Origin: Nocardioides turkmenicus
GTDB taxonomy: Bacteria > Actinomycetota > Actinomycetes > Propionibacteriales > Nocardioidaceae
Assembly (NCBI RefSeq): GCF_011045035.1
Contig: NZ_JAALAA010000008.1
Coordinates: forward strand, 62,001-126,000
Direction: 5' to 3'
Length of the DNA stretch: 64,000 nucleotides
Both the position numbers and the translations under genes were made by a program. Below, piece by piece: positions 33,139 through 40,986 of the stretch. Every line of letters starts with the position of its first letter. Positions within the stretch are counted from its first letter, which is position 1. The notes beneath the pieces were generated by a model. That model was not told the origin of the DNA. It saw nothing but the letters and a program-made list of their open reading frames with translations, and did no database searches.

Positions 33139-33774
33139 TCAGCCGAGCCGCTCCCGCAACGTCGCGACGCCGGGCCCGGTCAGATCCGCGAGCGCGACCG
33201 ACCGGCCCGAGAGCGCCATCGCCAGAGCCTCGCTCGGGCCCGACACCTCGGCGCCGTCATCCGCGCCCCAGGACCAGTTCTGATCGGTCGCACGCAGCGC
33301 GAGCCCGTCGAGCCGTCCGGCCGGGACCACGCCCAGCGAGGCCTGCTTGGTCGGCAGCCAGTCGAGCACCGCCCGCCAGTCCTCGAGCGGCACATCGGTG
33401 TCGAGGCCGAGCGGCCGGGCGCAGTCGCGCAGGTGGATGCAGTGGTCGGTGAACTGTCCCATCGGGCCCACCCCGGGCGCCGGCACCCGCTTCCCCGCGT
33501 ACGTCCTCAGCAGCCCGGTCAGCTCGGCGACCGGCCGCCTCGCCTGCTCCTCGGCGATCGCGACGGCGGCGCGGTCGATGGACCCGCCGGCCAGCAACGT
33601 ACGCCACAGCAGCCGTCCGATCCCGACCGAGAACGGCATCGCACTGTGGCCCAGCACCTGCCTCACGGTCCACGCCGAGCAGAGGCTCTGCGTCTCCAGC
33701 TGGGACTCGTCGAGGCCGTCGAAGAAGTCGGCGAGCAGGCGGCGGTTGTCGGCTGTGCGGGCGGCTACGTCCAT
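33139..33774 (-). CDS. Maleylpyruvate isomerase-family / DinB-like mycothiol-dependent protein
   Basis: 211 aa. The N-terminal helix bundle has SLCSAWTVRQVLGHSAMPF near residues 31-50 and FTDHCIHLRDCARPLG near 108-123; the His residues match the metal site of the DinB-like MDMPI fold that uses mycothiol in Actinobacteria. GGAGG precedes the ATG. Function of this member unknown. A symporter gene ends 12 bp upstream, so both may share a transcript. Confidence 0.75.
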   Translation of the reverse strand: MDVAARTADNRRLLADFFDGLDESQLETQSLCSAWTVRQVLGHSAMPFSVGIGRLLWRTLLAGGSIDRAAVAIAEEQARRPVAELTGLLRTYAGKRVPAPGVGPMGQFTDHCIHLRDCARPLGLDTDVPLEDWRAVLDWLPTKQASLGVVPAGRLDGLALRATDQNWSWGADDGAEVSGPSEALAMALSGRSVALADLTGPGVATLRERLG

Positions 33775-33786
33775 GCCTCCATCGTG

Positions 33787-35055
33787 TCAGGCCGCGGCCT
33801 CCTCTGTGACCGGCTCGACCACCGGCTTCGTCCCGGCGTAGACGTCCCGGTCGATCTCACCGGCGCCGTGCGCCACCAGCAGGGCGACCATGGTGTCGCC
33901 GTTGACGTTGAGGAACGTACGCAGGATCCCGGTGAACCAGTCCACGGCGATGAGCAGACCGGCGGCCTCGATGGGCAGATCCAGCGAGGTGGCGAGGAAG
34001 ATCGCGACGACCGGGAACCCTCCCGGCACCGTGATCGTGCCGATGTTGAGGAGCACCGCGAGCGCCATCGCGAGCGCGATGTCGCCCGGCGACAGCGAGA
34101 CACCGGAGGCCTGGGCGAGGAAGAGCGCCACGATCGTGTAGTTGAGCACCGCGCCGCACGAGCCCATCGTCATCCCCAGGCAGAGGGTGAAGTCCGCGAC
34201 GCGCTTCGAGATGCCGAACTTCTCGACGGCGTTCTTCAGCACCGTCGGGAACGTGACCGCCGACGATGTCGTGGTGATGGCCACGACGGTCTGCTCGGCG
34301 AGCTTTGCGGGCATGAGCAGCGGGTTCAGCCGGGTGACGGCCACGACCACGACGACATAGAGAGCGAAGATGATCACCACTCCGGCCAGGGTCGCACCGA
34401 GATAGGCAAGGGCGGTGGTGACGACCGCGAAACCGACACGGCCGGCGAGGTCGGCGAGGAGGCAGAAGACGCCGATCGGCGCCAGCAGCATGACGTACCT
34501 GATCATCAGCAGGACGATCGCCTGGATCTGCTCGAAGAAGGTGAGCACGACGGTCGGGCCGTTGACGGCGGTGTAGCGGTTGAGCGCGAGGCCGAAGAGC
34601 AGGGCGAAGACGATGATCGGCACCATCGCACCGGTGGCCATCGCCTCGATCACGTTGGTGGAGACGAAGCCGGCCACCGTCTGCTGCCAGCCGACCGCCG
34701 TCTCCGCGGCCGAGTCGGCCAGGGCAGGGTCGAGCTCGCCGTCGTAGCGCATCCCCGAGCCCGGCTGGATCAACTCCGAGAGTCCCCAGCCGACCAGGGC
34801 AGCGATCACCGCGAACCCCAGCATCCAGCCGAAGGTCGTCCCGGCCAGCTTGCCGGCGCCGGCACCGGTCATGGCGCCCGTCGCGACGATCACCGAGGAG
34901 GCCACCAGCGGGACGATCGACATCTGGATGAGCCGGATGAAGATGTCACCGACGAACTTGAGGTTCGCCGCCCACTCGCCCACCACCAGCCCGAAGACGA
35001 TGCCGGCGACCGCACCGACCAGGATCAGGACGGCCGGGAACTTCAGGATCTTCAT
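33787..35055 (-). CDS. Dicarboxylate/amino-acid:cation symporter (DAACS family)
   Basis: 422 aa, 8 helices plus two re-entrant hairpins. Family motifs: TTSSAVTFPTVLKNAVEKFG (HP1 and helix 7) and MGSCGAVLNYTIVALFLA, where GltP-type proteins have MDGTA, then NIGTITVPGGFPVVAI and VDWFTGILRTFLNVNGD. It should take up C4-dicarboxylates or acidic amino acids with H+ or Na+. ATG 35055 begins MKILKFPAVLILVG; a longer frame upstream is not supported. Confidence 0.9.
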   Translation of the reverse strand: MKILKFPAVLILVGAVAGIVFGLVVGEWAANLKFVGDIFIRLIQMSIVPLVASSVIVATGAMTGAGAGKLAGTTFGWMLGFAVIAALVGWGLSELIQPGSGMRYDGELDPALADSAAETAVGWQQTVAGFVSTNVIEAMATGAMVPIIVFALLFGLALNRYTAVNGPTVVLTFFEQIQAIVLLMIRYVMLLAPIGVFCLLADLAGRVGFAVVTTALAYLGATLAGVVIIFALYVVVVVAVTRLNPLLMPAKLAEQTVVAITTTSSAVTFPTVLKNAVEKFGISKRVADFTLCLGMTMGSCGAVLNYTIVALFLAQASGVSLSPGDIALAMALAVLLNIGTITVPGGFPVVAIFLATSLDLPIEAAGLLIAVDWFTGILRTFLNVNGDTMVALLVAHGAGEIDRDVYAGTKPVVEPVTEEAAA

Positions 35056-35180
35056 CGGGTCTCCTAAGCGTCGGGGAGGCGGTCCCCGGACGCTAACCAC
35101 GCCACGTACGCAGCCGATTAAGCCGCCGTCACCGGCGCGTTTCGCCGACAAACCAGTGGTCGCGCCCGTGCCCCGGTCAA

Positions 35181-35193
35181 TAGCATGGGTGTC
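35181..35193 (+). promoter_or_regulatory. -10 element TAGCAT of the whiB leader
   Basis: TAGCAT at 35181-35186 stands seven bases before the ATG of the leader frame, so the leader peptide is probably read from a leaderless transcript. A clear -35 element is not visible, which is common for activator-dependent promoters. Confidence 0.5.
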
Positions 35194-35277
35194 ATGCGCG
35201 AGAAGACCATCTGCACCTCCCTGGGCCGTCCGGTCCCGGGCGTGGACTTTGCGCGCACGGAGCCGCATCAGACGTAG
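35194..35277 (+). CDS. Putative 27-aa leader peptide upstream of whiB
   Basis: ATG to TAG, peptide beginning MREKTICTSLGRPVPGVDFA and ending TEPHQT. An alternative ATG at 35185 would give 30 aa. The stop lies 18 bases before a terminator hairpin, so ribosome position on this frame could control hairpin formation. Mycobacterial whiB7 and Streptomyces wblC have such upstream frames. Existence of the frame is seen; its role is inferred. Confidence 0.6.
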   Translation: MREKTICTSLGRPVPGVDFARTEPHQT

Positions 35278-35295
35278 GTGCTCACCGCACCCACC

Positions 35296-35327
35296 AGGGC
35301 CGCTCCGATCGACCGGGGCGGCCCTTT
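35296..35327 (+). terminator. Attenuator-type intrinsic terminator before whiB
   Basis: Twelve-base arms AGGGCCGCTCCG (35296-35307) and CGGGGCGGCCCT (35314-35325) pair with one G-U wobble around a 6-base loop and run into TTTCTC. It ends about 35 bp before the whiB start and no complete gene precedes it on this strand except the leader frame. Confidence 0.75.
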
Positions 35328-35362
35328 CTCATGTTCAGCAGCATCACCAGGAGGTGAACGAG

Positions 35363-35704
35363 ATGGAGATCATCACACTTTTCGGAGACGGCAACAGCTC
35401 CAAGACCTACGAGCTCACGCTGAAGCACCCGACGCCCCGCACCGACGAGTGGGCCTGCGTGGGCGAGGACCCGGAGCTCTTCCATCCCGACGACCTCACC
35501 CAGCTCGCCGAGGCCCAGGAAGTCTGTGCGGGCTGCCCGATGAAGCAGATCTGTCTCGACCTCGGGCTCGCCCGACGGGAGTTCGGCGTGTGGGGCGGTG
35601 TCCTCCTGGAGAACGGCAAGCCCCGCGAGACCCCCAGAACCCCTGGTCGCAAGCCCTACAAGCGCAGCCAGGAGGCGATCGCCCGGGCCGGCAGGGTCGC
35701 CTGA
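35363..35704 (+). CDS. WhiB-family iron-sulfur regulator, WhiB7-like
   Basis: 113 aa. The cluster ligands are C32, C55, C58 and C64 (C-x22-C-x2-C-x5-C), followed by EFGVWGG, the sigma-factor contact turn. The C-terminal tail PRTPGRKPYKRSQE is basic and resembles a degenerate AT-hook (GRP in WhiB7, GRK here). AGGAGG lies 7 bases before the ATG. With the leader frame and terminator upstream, the best match is WhiB7/WblC, the activator of intrinsic antibiotic resistance. The AT-hook is imperfect, so another WhiB class is possible. Confidence 0.8.
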   Translation: MEIITLFGDGNSSKTYELTLKHPTPRTDEWACVGEDPELFHPDDLTQLAEAQEVCAGCPMKQICLDLGLARREFGVWGGVLLENGKPRETPRTPGRKPYKRSQEAIARAGRVA

Positions 35705-35722
35705 AGTGACGCAGGGACGTGC

Positions 35723-36964
35723 TCAGGGAGCATGAGGTCGCGTCAGCGTCCAGGTGCGGGACTCACCCTGGGGCGGCACGACCTGCTCAACCGGCTCGAT
35801 CGCCCCGCCGAGAAGACCGTCCACCGAGGCGATCTCGATGACAGGCCCGTCGACGATCACACGCACCGAACCCTCCGTCCATGGCATCTGAGCGCTTTTC
35901 TGGCCTGGGCGATCGAGCCGGAGGATGCCGTCGTGGACCGACACGACGGCATCCTCCGCGTCCTGGGACCTGAGGACCAGGAGGTCACCGTCAGGCGCGG
36001 GATTCCACACGACGTCGAAAGCGGTCGCGGGGGTCTCGCTCCGGCCGCGGCGACCGGTGAGGTCCGGGTGCGGCTCCGCGACCAAGCGGTCTCCGCGGAC
36101 CGAGAGGAGATAGGGGACGCTCAGACAGCTGGCCCATCCCTCGGCAGGATCGCTCACCCCGCGCATCCAGAACATCAGGCACGGACGGCCTTGTCGGTCG
36201 CGGAAGAACGAAGGTGCGTAGTAGCTGTCACCGAAGCTGAGCTGTCCCCAGGTGTCCGCCTCGAAGCGCCCATCGGCGAGCTCCCCGATCCCGTAGCCGG
36301 CGTGGTGCAGGACGTCGTCCTCCCAGATCGAGCTCACCATGATCCAGCGGCCGTCGATCTCGAAGAATTGTGGACACTCCCACAGTGCGCCCGTCCAGAC
36401 GGGGTCGGTCTCGCCGGTCGACCGCGACACCGCCACACCGTCGTAGTCCCAATGGTCGAGGTCGTCCGACGTGTAGGTGAGCGCCATGGCCAGACCGGTG
36501 CTGTCGGCCGCACCCACGAACATCCGCCAGCCGTTCCCCTCGCGCATCACGAACGGGTCCCGGTAGGCGATCAGGTCCAGGCCGGCCGGCGCCTCGATCA
36601 GTACGTCGCCCTTGACCCATGTCGTCCACGAGCCGTCCTCAGGGGTGGCCACCCGGATCCGGCCGATGCCGATGCCGGGCTGGACCACCGAGGTGTAGAG
36701 GATGCGCGTCGATCCGTCGTCGCCGTCGACGAGGCTGCCGGTCCAGATCCCGTCGTCGCCGTCGCCCGGTGCGATCGCGACCGGGCGATGCTCCCAGGCG
36801 AGCAGGTCGACTCCGACGGCATGCCCCCAGTGACAGTTCGGTGCCCAGACCATGCTGTCCGGGACGTACTGGTGGAAGAGGTGGTAGACGCCGTCGCGGA
36901 AGGTGATGCCGTGCGGGTCGTTGATCCAGCCGGACGCCGCGGTGAAGTGGAGGATGGGTCGCAC
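35723..36964 (-). CDS. GH32 beta-fructosidase
   Basis: 413 aa, no signal peptide, so cytoplasmic. GH32 motifs in order: SGWINDPHG with D16 as nucleophile, YRDPF (transition-state Asp) near 150, and LWECPQF near 208 with Glu as acid/base. A short C-terminal beta region follows. It releases fructose from fructans, sucrose or short inulo-oligosaccharides. GTG 36964 follows the TGA of the GH172 gene by one base, so the two are translationally coupled. Within the locus it probably splits inulobiose or inulo-oligosaccharides made by the other enzymes. Confidence 0.9.
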   Translation of the reverse strand: MRPILHFTAASGWINDPHGITFRDGVYHLFHQYVPDSMVWAPNCHWGHAVGVDLLAWEHRPVAIAPGDGDDGIWTGSLVDGDDGSTRILYTSVVQPGIGIGRIRVATPEDGSWTTWVKGDVLIEAPAGLDLIAYRDPFVMREGNGWRMFVGAADSTGLAMALTYTSDDLDHWDYDGVAVSRSTGETDPVWTGALWECPQFFEIDGRWIMVSSIWEDDVLHHAGYGIGELADGRFEADTWGQLSFGDSYYAPSFFRDRQGRPCLMFWMRGVSDPAEGWASCLSVPYLLSVRGDRLVAEPHPDLTGRRGRSETPATAFDVVWNPAPDGDLLVLRSQDAEDAVVSVHDGILRLDRPGQKSAQMPWTEGSVRVIVDGPVIEIASVDGLLGGAIEPVEQVVPPQGESRTWTLTRPHAP

Positions 36965-36965
36965 G

Positions 36966-38318
36966 TCAGTTCCGCCCGTCGTACTCGCGCCGGATCTCAC
37001 GGGCCTGATCACGGTTGCCCTGCTCCCAGGCGTCGACCTCGATCCGGCGCTCCTCGCGGAGCGCGTCCCGCTTGGCGACAAACGCCGCCATCCTCTCGGC
37101 CGCGGCCTCGCGCGCCGCCTGCTGGTCGGCGTTCAGGGGAGGAAGCGGCACCTCGATGACACGATCGACCGGACGAAGAGGAAGTCGGTCCTCGACCTCA
37201 GGCACGGTCAGGACGGGCGACGGGAGCGTCTGGTACCAATACGCCGTCGAGGACCAATCGTCGGAGAGATGGTTGCCGTGACCGTGCTCGAAGGTCACCT
37301 TGATCCGCTTCTCGAATCGGATCGGGTCGACGATGTGGAAGCGATAGCTGTGGTGGAACCCAGGGACGTCCTCCTCGTGCACGATCGTCCCGTTGAAGTT
37401 GTACGCGTTGTGCTGCATGCCCCACGCGTGACCGAAGTAGTCCTCCATCCCGGTGCCGTGGAGGCTGGGTGGCCAGGTGTCGTCGTCGATGAAGATCATG
37501 TCGTCCCCTTCCCCCCACCAGGAGCCCTGGAAGTGGCGCACCGCGACGTTGCAGCCCACGTAGTGGCCGCGGCCGGTCGTCTCGAGTGCGACGTAGTTGT
37601 CGGCCCCGGTGAGGTTCGGGACGGTCGTCTCGATGCTGTTCGTCTGGAGGTCAGGCCCCCACCCCGCGTTGGGCAGCGAGCGGCGCCAGTGCGCGTGGAA
37701 GTACACCGTGTCCTCGGGCAGCGGCTGCGGCGAGAGCTCGTAGTCGATGTAGAAGTACTGCAGGTAGGGGATGTCATTCTGGTTCTCGACGACCACACGG
37801 GCACGATGCGCGAACGGCATCCGGAAGTAGCTGTTGAACGCGGCGCTGCCCCCGAACGTGTGCAGCTCGGCCTCCTTGGCGGACACCGAGAGTGGCAACG
37901 AGTCGTAGCTGCCGCTGAGCGAGTTCATCAACCCGAAGAAGTCGCCGAGCGGCGCGATGACGCTCGGGGTCTCCTGGTCGTCCCAGTAGATCTTCAGCAG
38001 GATCTTCCGGTAGTAGTCGGGATCCACGACCTCCCAGCTGACGCCGAGGGCGTTGTGGATCTCGAGCATCGGCACGCCGACCACTTCGGGGGCGATCTGT
38101 CCCGGCCCGGGCTGGATCCTGCAGGACTGCGTCATCCAGATATGGGTGATCGCCCCCGGGCCCTCGATGTCGGCGAGAGTCCGCTCCTCGCCGGGCATCA
38201 CGATCCAGTTGTCGCGGTTGCGCCCGGTCTGGTCGAAGCTCGAGGCCCGCGCGCTGCGTCCTGGTCGCGCCCGGGTGAGATCGCCGAGGAGGCCGCTGGG
38301 GGTGGATGGCGCACTCAT
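36966..38318 (-). CDS. DUF2961 / GH172 enzyme, probable difructose-anhydride (alpha-fructofuranosidase) hydrolase
   Basis: 450 aa, no signal peptide. DUF2961 hallmarks: GPGAITHIWMT near 60, HFQGSWWGEGDDMIFIDDD and, about 22 residues on from the Glu of GEGDD, HGTGMEDYFGHAWG; these two Glu residues are the likely catalytic pair. GH172 members include the Bifidobacterium enzyme that interconverts difructose anhydride I and inulobiose, and mycobacterial D-arabinan-acting enzymes. The adjacent GH32 and GH91 genes favour the fructose-anhydride activity. ATG 38318 is preceded by AAGGA; an identical LacI operator lies 39 bp upstream. Confidence 0.85.
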   Translation of the reverse strand: MSAPSTPSGLLGDLTRARPGRSARASSFDQTGRNRDNWIVMPGEERTLADIEGPGAITHIWMTQSCRIQPGPGQIAPEVVGVPMLEIHNALGVSWEVVDPDYYRKILLKIYWDDQETPSVIAPLGDFFGLMNSLSGSYDSLPLSVSAKEAELHTFGGSAAFNSYFRMPFAHRARVVVENQNDIPYLQYFYIDYELSPQPLPEDTVYFHAHWRRSLPNAGWGPDLQTNSIETTVPNLTGADNYVALETTGRGHYVGCNVAVRHFQGSWWGEGDDMIFIDDDTWPPSLHGTGMEDYFGHAWGMQHNAYNFNGTIVHEEDVPGFHHSYRFHIVDPIRFEKRIKVTFEHGHGNHLSDDWSSTAYWYQTLPSPVLTVPEVEDRLPLRPVDRVIEVPLPPLNADQQAAREAAAERMAAFVAKRDALREERRIEVDAWEQGNRDQAREIRREYDGRN

Positions 38319-38356
38319 GGTTGTCCTTTCACTGCGCCCGGACGGACCCCGGACGC

Positions 38357-38372
38357 CATCGAAACGTTTGCG
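38357..38372. promoter_or_regulatory. LacI-type operator 1, CATCGAAACGTTTGCG
   Basis: Core AAACGTTT is palindromic, as in LacI/CcpA-like sites. It is the exact reverse complement of the 16 bases at 39535-39550. It lies between the GH172 start and the lacI start, downstream of a plausible minus-strand promoter (TTGCGC-N18-TACCAT), and is suited to repress both. Confidence 0.8.
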
Positions 38373-38487
38373 TCTAGTTGGTGGATGGTAGGGCCAGTCG
38401 CGCATCAGGCGCAATGGGCGCTAACCTGCAAAATCCCGGGCGCCGCCAGGAAGCGACCGGCCACGAAAACGATTGATTGGAGAGCGG

Positions 38488-39495
38488 ATGGCTACGATCG
38501 TCCAGGTTGCGCGACTTGCCGGCGTGTCCACATCGACGGTGTCGCACGTGCTCAACGACACCCGCAACGTCGAGCCGAGCACCCGCGCCAAGGTGATGGC
38601 CGCGATCGAGGAGACCGGATATCGCCAGGACGCCGTCGCCCGCGCCATGCGCCGGGCGCGCACCGACAGCATCGGACTGGTCATCTCCGACGCCGGCGAG
38701 CCCGCGTTCGCTGAGATGGTCCACGGCGTCGAGCACGCTGCGGCCGCACGGGGACTGACCTTGATCCTTGCCAACTCGGCCGAGGACCCGGTACGCGAGG
38801 AGCGTGCCGTGAACACGCTGCTCTCCCGCCGTGTCGACGGGCTGATCATCGCGCGGTGCGCGGAGTCCAGCGCGACGGTCTCCTCTCGCCTCGAGCCGGA
38901 AGCACCGCGCCCGGTGGTCCTTCTGGACCGCGTCTTCGACAACTCACCGCACGACCAGGTGGGCGCCGACAACCGGGACTCGATGCGCAGGCTCGTCGAG
39001 CACCTGCAAGCGGCCGGCCACCGCCGATTCCTCCTCGTCGCGGGCGACCAGCGGGTGCCCACGCTCGTCGAGCGCTTCCGCGGGTTTCGCGACGCGATCC
39101 CGGATGCTGACCTGCCACAACAAGTCGTCGTCGATGCGGTCGACATCGCGGAGGTGCGGCAAGCAGTCGCCACGGCGCTCCAGCAACAGCGCGCGAGCTG
39201 CGTGATCGCGGCGAGCACACCCCTCGCGGTCGCGGCGCTCGAGTGCCTCCGCGACGCCGGCCTGGCGACACCCGACCAGATCGCGTTCGCGGCGTTCGAC
39301 GGCTTCAGCCACTCGGACCTCTTCCGCCCGACCATCACGACCGTTCGACAACCGGCGTTCGAGATGGGCGCAGCCGCAGTCTCGCTGTTGATCGACCGGC
39401 TGGCCGCACCAGATGCGAGCCCTCGCACCCTTCGGCTCAACCAGACCCTGGAGCTCCGCGAGTCCACCGAGAACTACGAGCCGCGAGCTTCTTGA
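38488..39495 (+). CDS. LacI-family transcriptional regulator of the fructan locus
   Basis: 335 aa. The N-terminal helix-turn-helix is ATIVQVARLAGVSTSTVSHV (residues 2-21), the hinge helix ends about 58, and the rest is a periplasmic-binding-protein-like sensor (about 60-330). ATG 38488 is placed by GGAGAG 4-9 bases upstream. It is divergent from GH172-GH32 and upstream of the transporter genes; identical operators stand before both arms, so it probably represses both. The inducer is most likely inulobiose, a difructose anhydride or fructose (inference). Confidence 0.92.
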   Translation: MATIVQVARLAGVSTSTVSHVLNDTRNVEPSTRAKVMAAIEETGYRQDAVARAMRRARTDSIGLVISDAGEPAFAEMVHGVEHAAAARGLTLILANSAEDPVREERAVNTLLSRRVDGLIIARCAESSATVSSRLEPEAPRPVVLLDRVFDNSPHDQVGADNRDSMRRLVEHLQAAGHRRFLLVAGDQRVPTLVERFRGFRDAIPDADLPQQVVVDAVDIAEVRQAVATALQQQRASCVIAASTPLAVAALECLRDAGLATPDQIAFAAFDGFSHSDLFRPTITTVRQPAFEMGAAAVSLLIDRLAAPDASPRTLRLNQTLELRESTENYEPRAS

Positions 39496-39521
39496 CAGGG
39501 TGTGACGGGCGCCACTAGATT
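39492..39521 (+). promoter_or_regulatory. Promoter of the sugar transporter operon
   Basis: TTGACA at 39492-39497, an 18-base spacer and TAGATT at 39516-39521 form a near-consensus promoter that overlaps the lacI stop codon. Transcription would begin near 39528, just before operator 2. Confidence 0.75.
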
Positions 39522-39534
39522 CGCAATCGATTCG

Positions 39535-39550
39535 CGCAAACGTTTCGATG
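39535..39550. promoter_or_regulatory. LacI-type operator 2, CGCAAACGTTTCGATG
   Basis: Sixteen bases identical, in inverse orientation, to operator 1. It sits directly downstream of the expected transcription start of the transporter operon, a position where a bound repressor blocks elongation or initiation. Confidence 0.82.
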
Positions 39551-39595
39551 CAACTGCGCTTCGAGCCTCGGGCACCGCCAACAGAAGGACACACC

Positions 39596-40909
39596 ATGCC
39601 TGGCCAGAACCCCTCCTGGTCCCGCCGTCTCCGCCGCCCCGTCGGCGTGGGCCTCGCGGTGACCGCGATCCTGTCTCTCGCGGCCTGCTCGAGCGACGCA
39701 GACGAGGGCGGGAAGACAACGATCACGCTCTCGATGCAGAACGCCGACGTGAAGACCGCCGACCCGGCCACCTGGGCCATCGTCGAGGCGTTCGAGGACG
39801 CCAACCCCGATGTCGACGTGGAAGTCAGCGGTCAACCCGTGGCCGAGCACCTCCAGTCGCTCTCGATCGCTGCGCAGAGCGATACGCTGCCCGACGTCTT
39901 CTGGGTCTACAAGGCCAACGCCGAGGAGATGCTCGAGGGCGATCGCCTCATGGACCTCTCCCCCGTGCTCGACGAGCTCGGCATCCTCGACCGGCTGCCG
40001 GACAGCACCGTCGCGAACTACACCGCCGACGGAAAGGTCTTCGGCGCTCCCTACCAAGGCCTGCTCACAGGCCTGTGGGTCAACAGCAAGGTCCTCGCCG
40101 ACAACGGCCTGTCGATGCCGAAGACCTTCGACGACTTGCTCGCGGTGGCACGCGCACTCGACGCCAAGGGTGTGGTCACCATCTCCAACGGCGCCAGCCA
40201 GTCCGCCTTCAGCGTGTGGCAGTTCCTCGTATGGCTTGACCGCTTCGGCTTCGAGGACAAGGCCGACGGGCTGCTGGACGGCTCGGAGAAGTGGGACAAC
40301 CCCGACTTCATCCGGATGTATGAGCACATCGCCGAGCTACGCGACGCCGGCGCCTTCTCCTCGAACGTGTCCACCCAGACCTACCAGCAGGCTGTCGACC
40401 AGTTCCTCCAAGGCAAGGCCGCATTCCTCGACTCGGGTGTATGGGCGGCAAGCGCCATCCAGGAGTCGAAGGTGGCGCCGGACGTCGACTTCTGGCGAGG
40501 ACCGGAGTTCTCCGACGGCGTCGGCGAGCAGAACATCGTCATGAACGTTGCGTCCGCGCCGCTCGTGGTGGCCGAGAAGGTGGCCGAGGACGATGCCAAG
40601 CTCGACGCCGTCAAGGACTTCCTGGAGTTCTACTACAGCGACGAGGGCCAGCAGATCCTGGTCGACAACGGTCAGCCCCCGGTGACTGACTACGAGCCGA
40701 AGCTCGACCCGGTCAAGCAGAGCGTGCTCGCGTCGGCCATCGACGAGGCGCAGGCCGACGACGTCACCAGCCCCGAGAGCCAGCCCGACCTGCTGTTCCC
40801 GGTCGACGTCTCCAACGCGATCTACGACAGCATCTACGGCGTCATCCAGGACCAGCTGAGCCCGTCCGAGGCGGCAGCGCTGGTGCAGAAGGCGCTCGAC
40901 AACCAGTGA
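39596..40909 (+). CDS. ABC sugar-binding lipoprotein (CUT1 type)
   Basis: 437 aa. Lipoprotein signal with lipobox LAAC, acylated at C31. The mature part is a cluster-B extracellular solute-binding protein (ITLSMQNADVKTADPATWAI, then FEDANPDVDVEV). It binds an oligosaccharide outside the membrane and delivers it to the two permeases. ATG 39596 has GAAGGA about 8 bases upstream. Given the locus, the ligand is probably a difructose anhydride or inulo-oligosaccharide (inference). A strong hairpin follows its stop. Confidence 0.9.
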   Translation: MPGQNPSWSRRLRRPVGVGLAVTAILSLAACSSDADEGGKTTITLSMQNADVKTADPATWAIVEAFEDANPDVDVEVSGQPVAEHLQSLSIAAQSDTLPDVFWVYKANAEEMLEGDRLMDLSPVLDELGILDRLPDSTVANYTADGKVFGAPYQGLLTGLWVNSKVLADNGLSMPKTFDDLLAVARALDAKGVVTISNGASQSAFSVWQFLVWLDRFGFEDKADGLLDGSEKWDNPDFIRMYEHIAELRDAGAFSSNVSTQTYQQAVDQFLQGKAAFLDSGVWAASAIQESKVAPDVDFWRGPEFSDGVGEQNIVMNVASAPLVVAEKVAEDDAKLDAVKDFLEFYYSDEGQQILVDNGQPPVTDYEPKLDPVKQSVLASAIDEAQADDVTSPESQPDLLFPVDVSNAIYDSIYGVIQDQLSPSEAAALVQKALDNQ

Positions 40910-40914
40910 CTTTC

Positions 40915-40944
40915 GTGGGGTGTGCCGACGGCGGCACACCCCAC
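40915..40944 (+). terminator. Intercistronic hairpin between binding-protein and permease genes
   Basis: Perfect 13-bp stem GTGGGGTGTGCCG (40915-40927) with its complement at 40932-40944 and a 4-base loop. No U-run follows, so partial termination or 3'-end protection that keeps binding protein more abundant than permease is more likely than full termination. Confidence 0.75.
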
Positions 40945-40986
40945 GCCCACATCGGCCTCCGAACTACTGCGAAGCGAGCATCACCC

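Larger units (their letters stand above)
35056..35362 (+). promoter_or_regulatory. Leader region of the WhiB gene
   Basis: About 300 bp between the symporter and whiB. It contains a -10 element, a 27-codon leader frame, an intrinsic terminator and then the AGGAGG ribosome site of whiB, in that order. This order is expected for transcription attenuation. The first 120 bp hold the symporter's upstream region, with no other gene seen. Confidence 0.7.

Noticed and set aside
40915..40944. Riboswitch or full terminator
   Set aside because: A simple perfect stem-loop without conserved aptamer sequence or U-run; the downstream permeases clearly belong to the operon.
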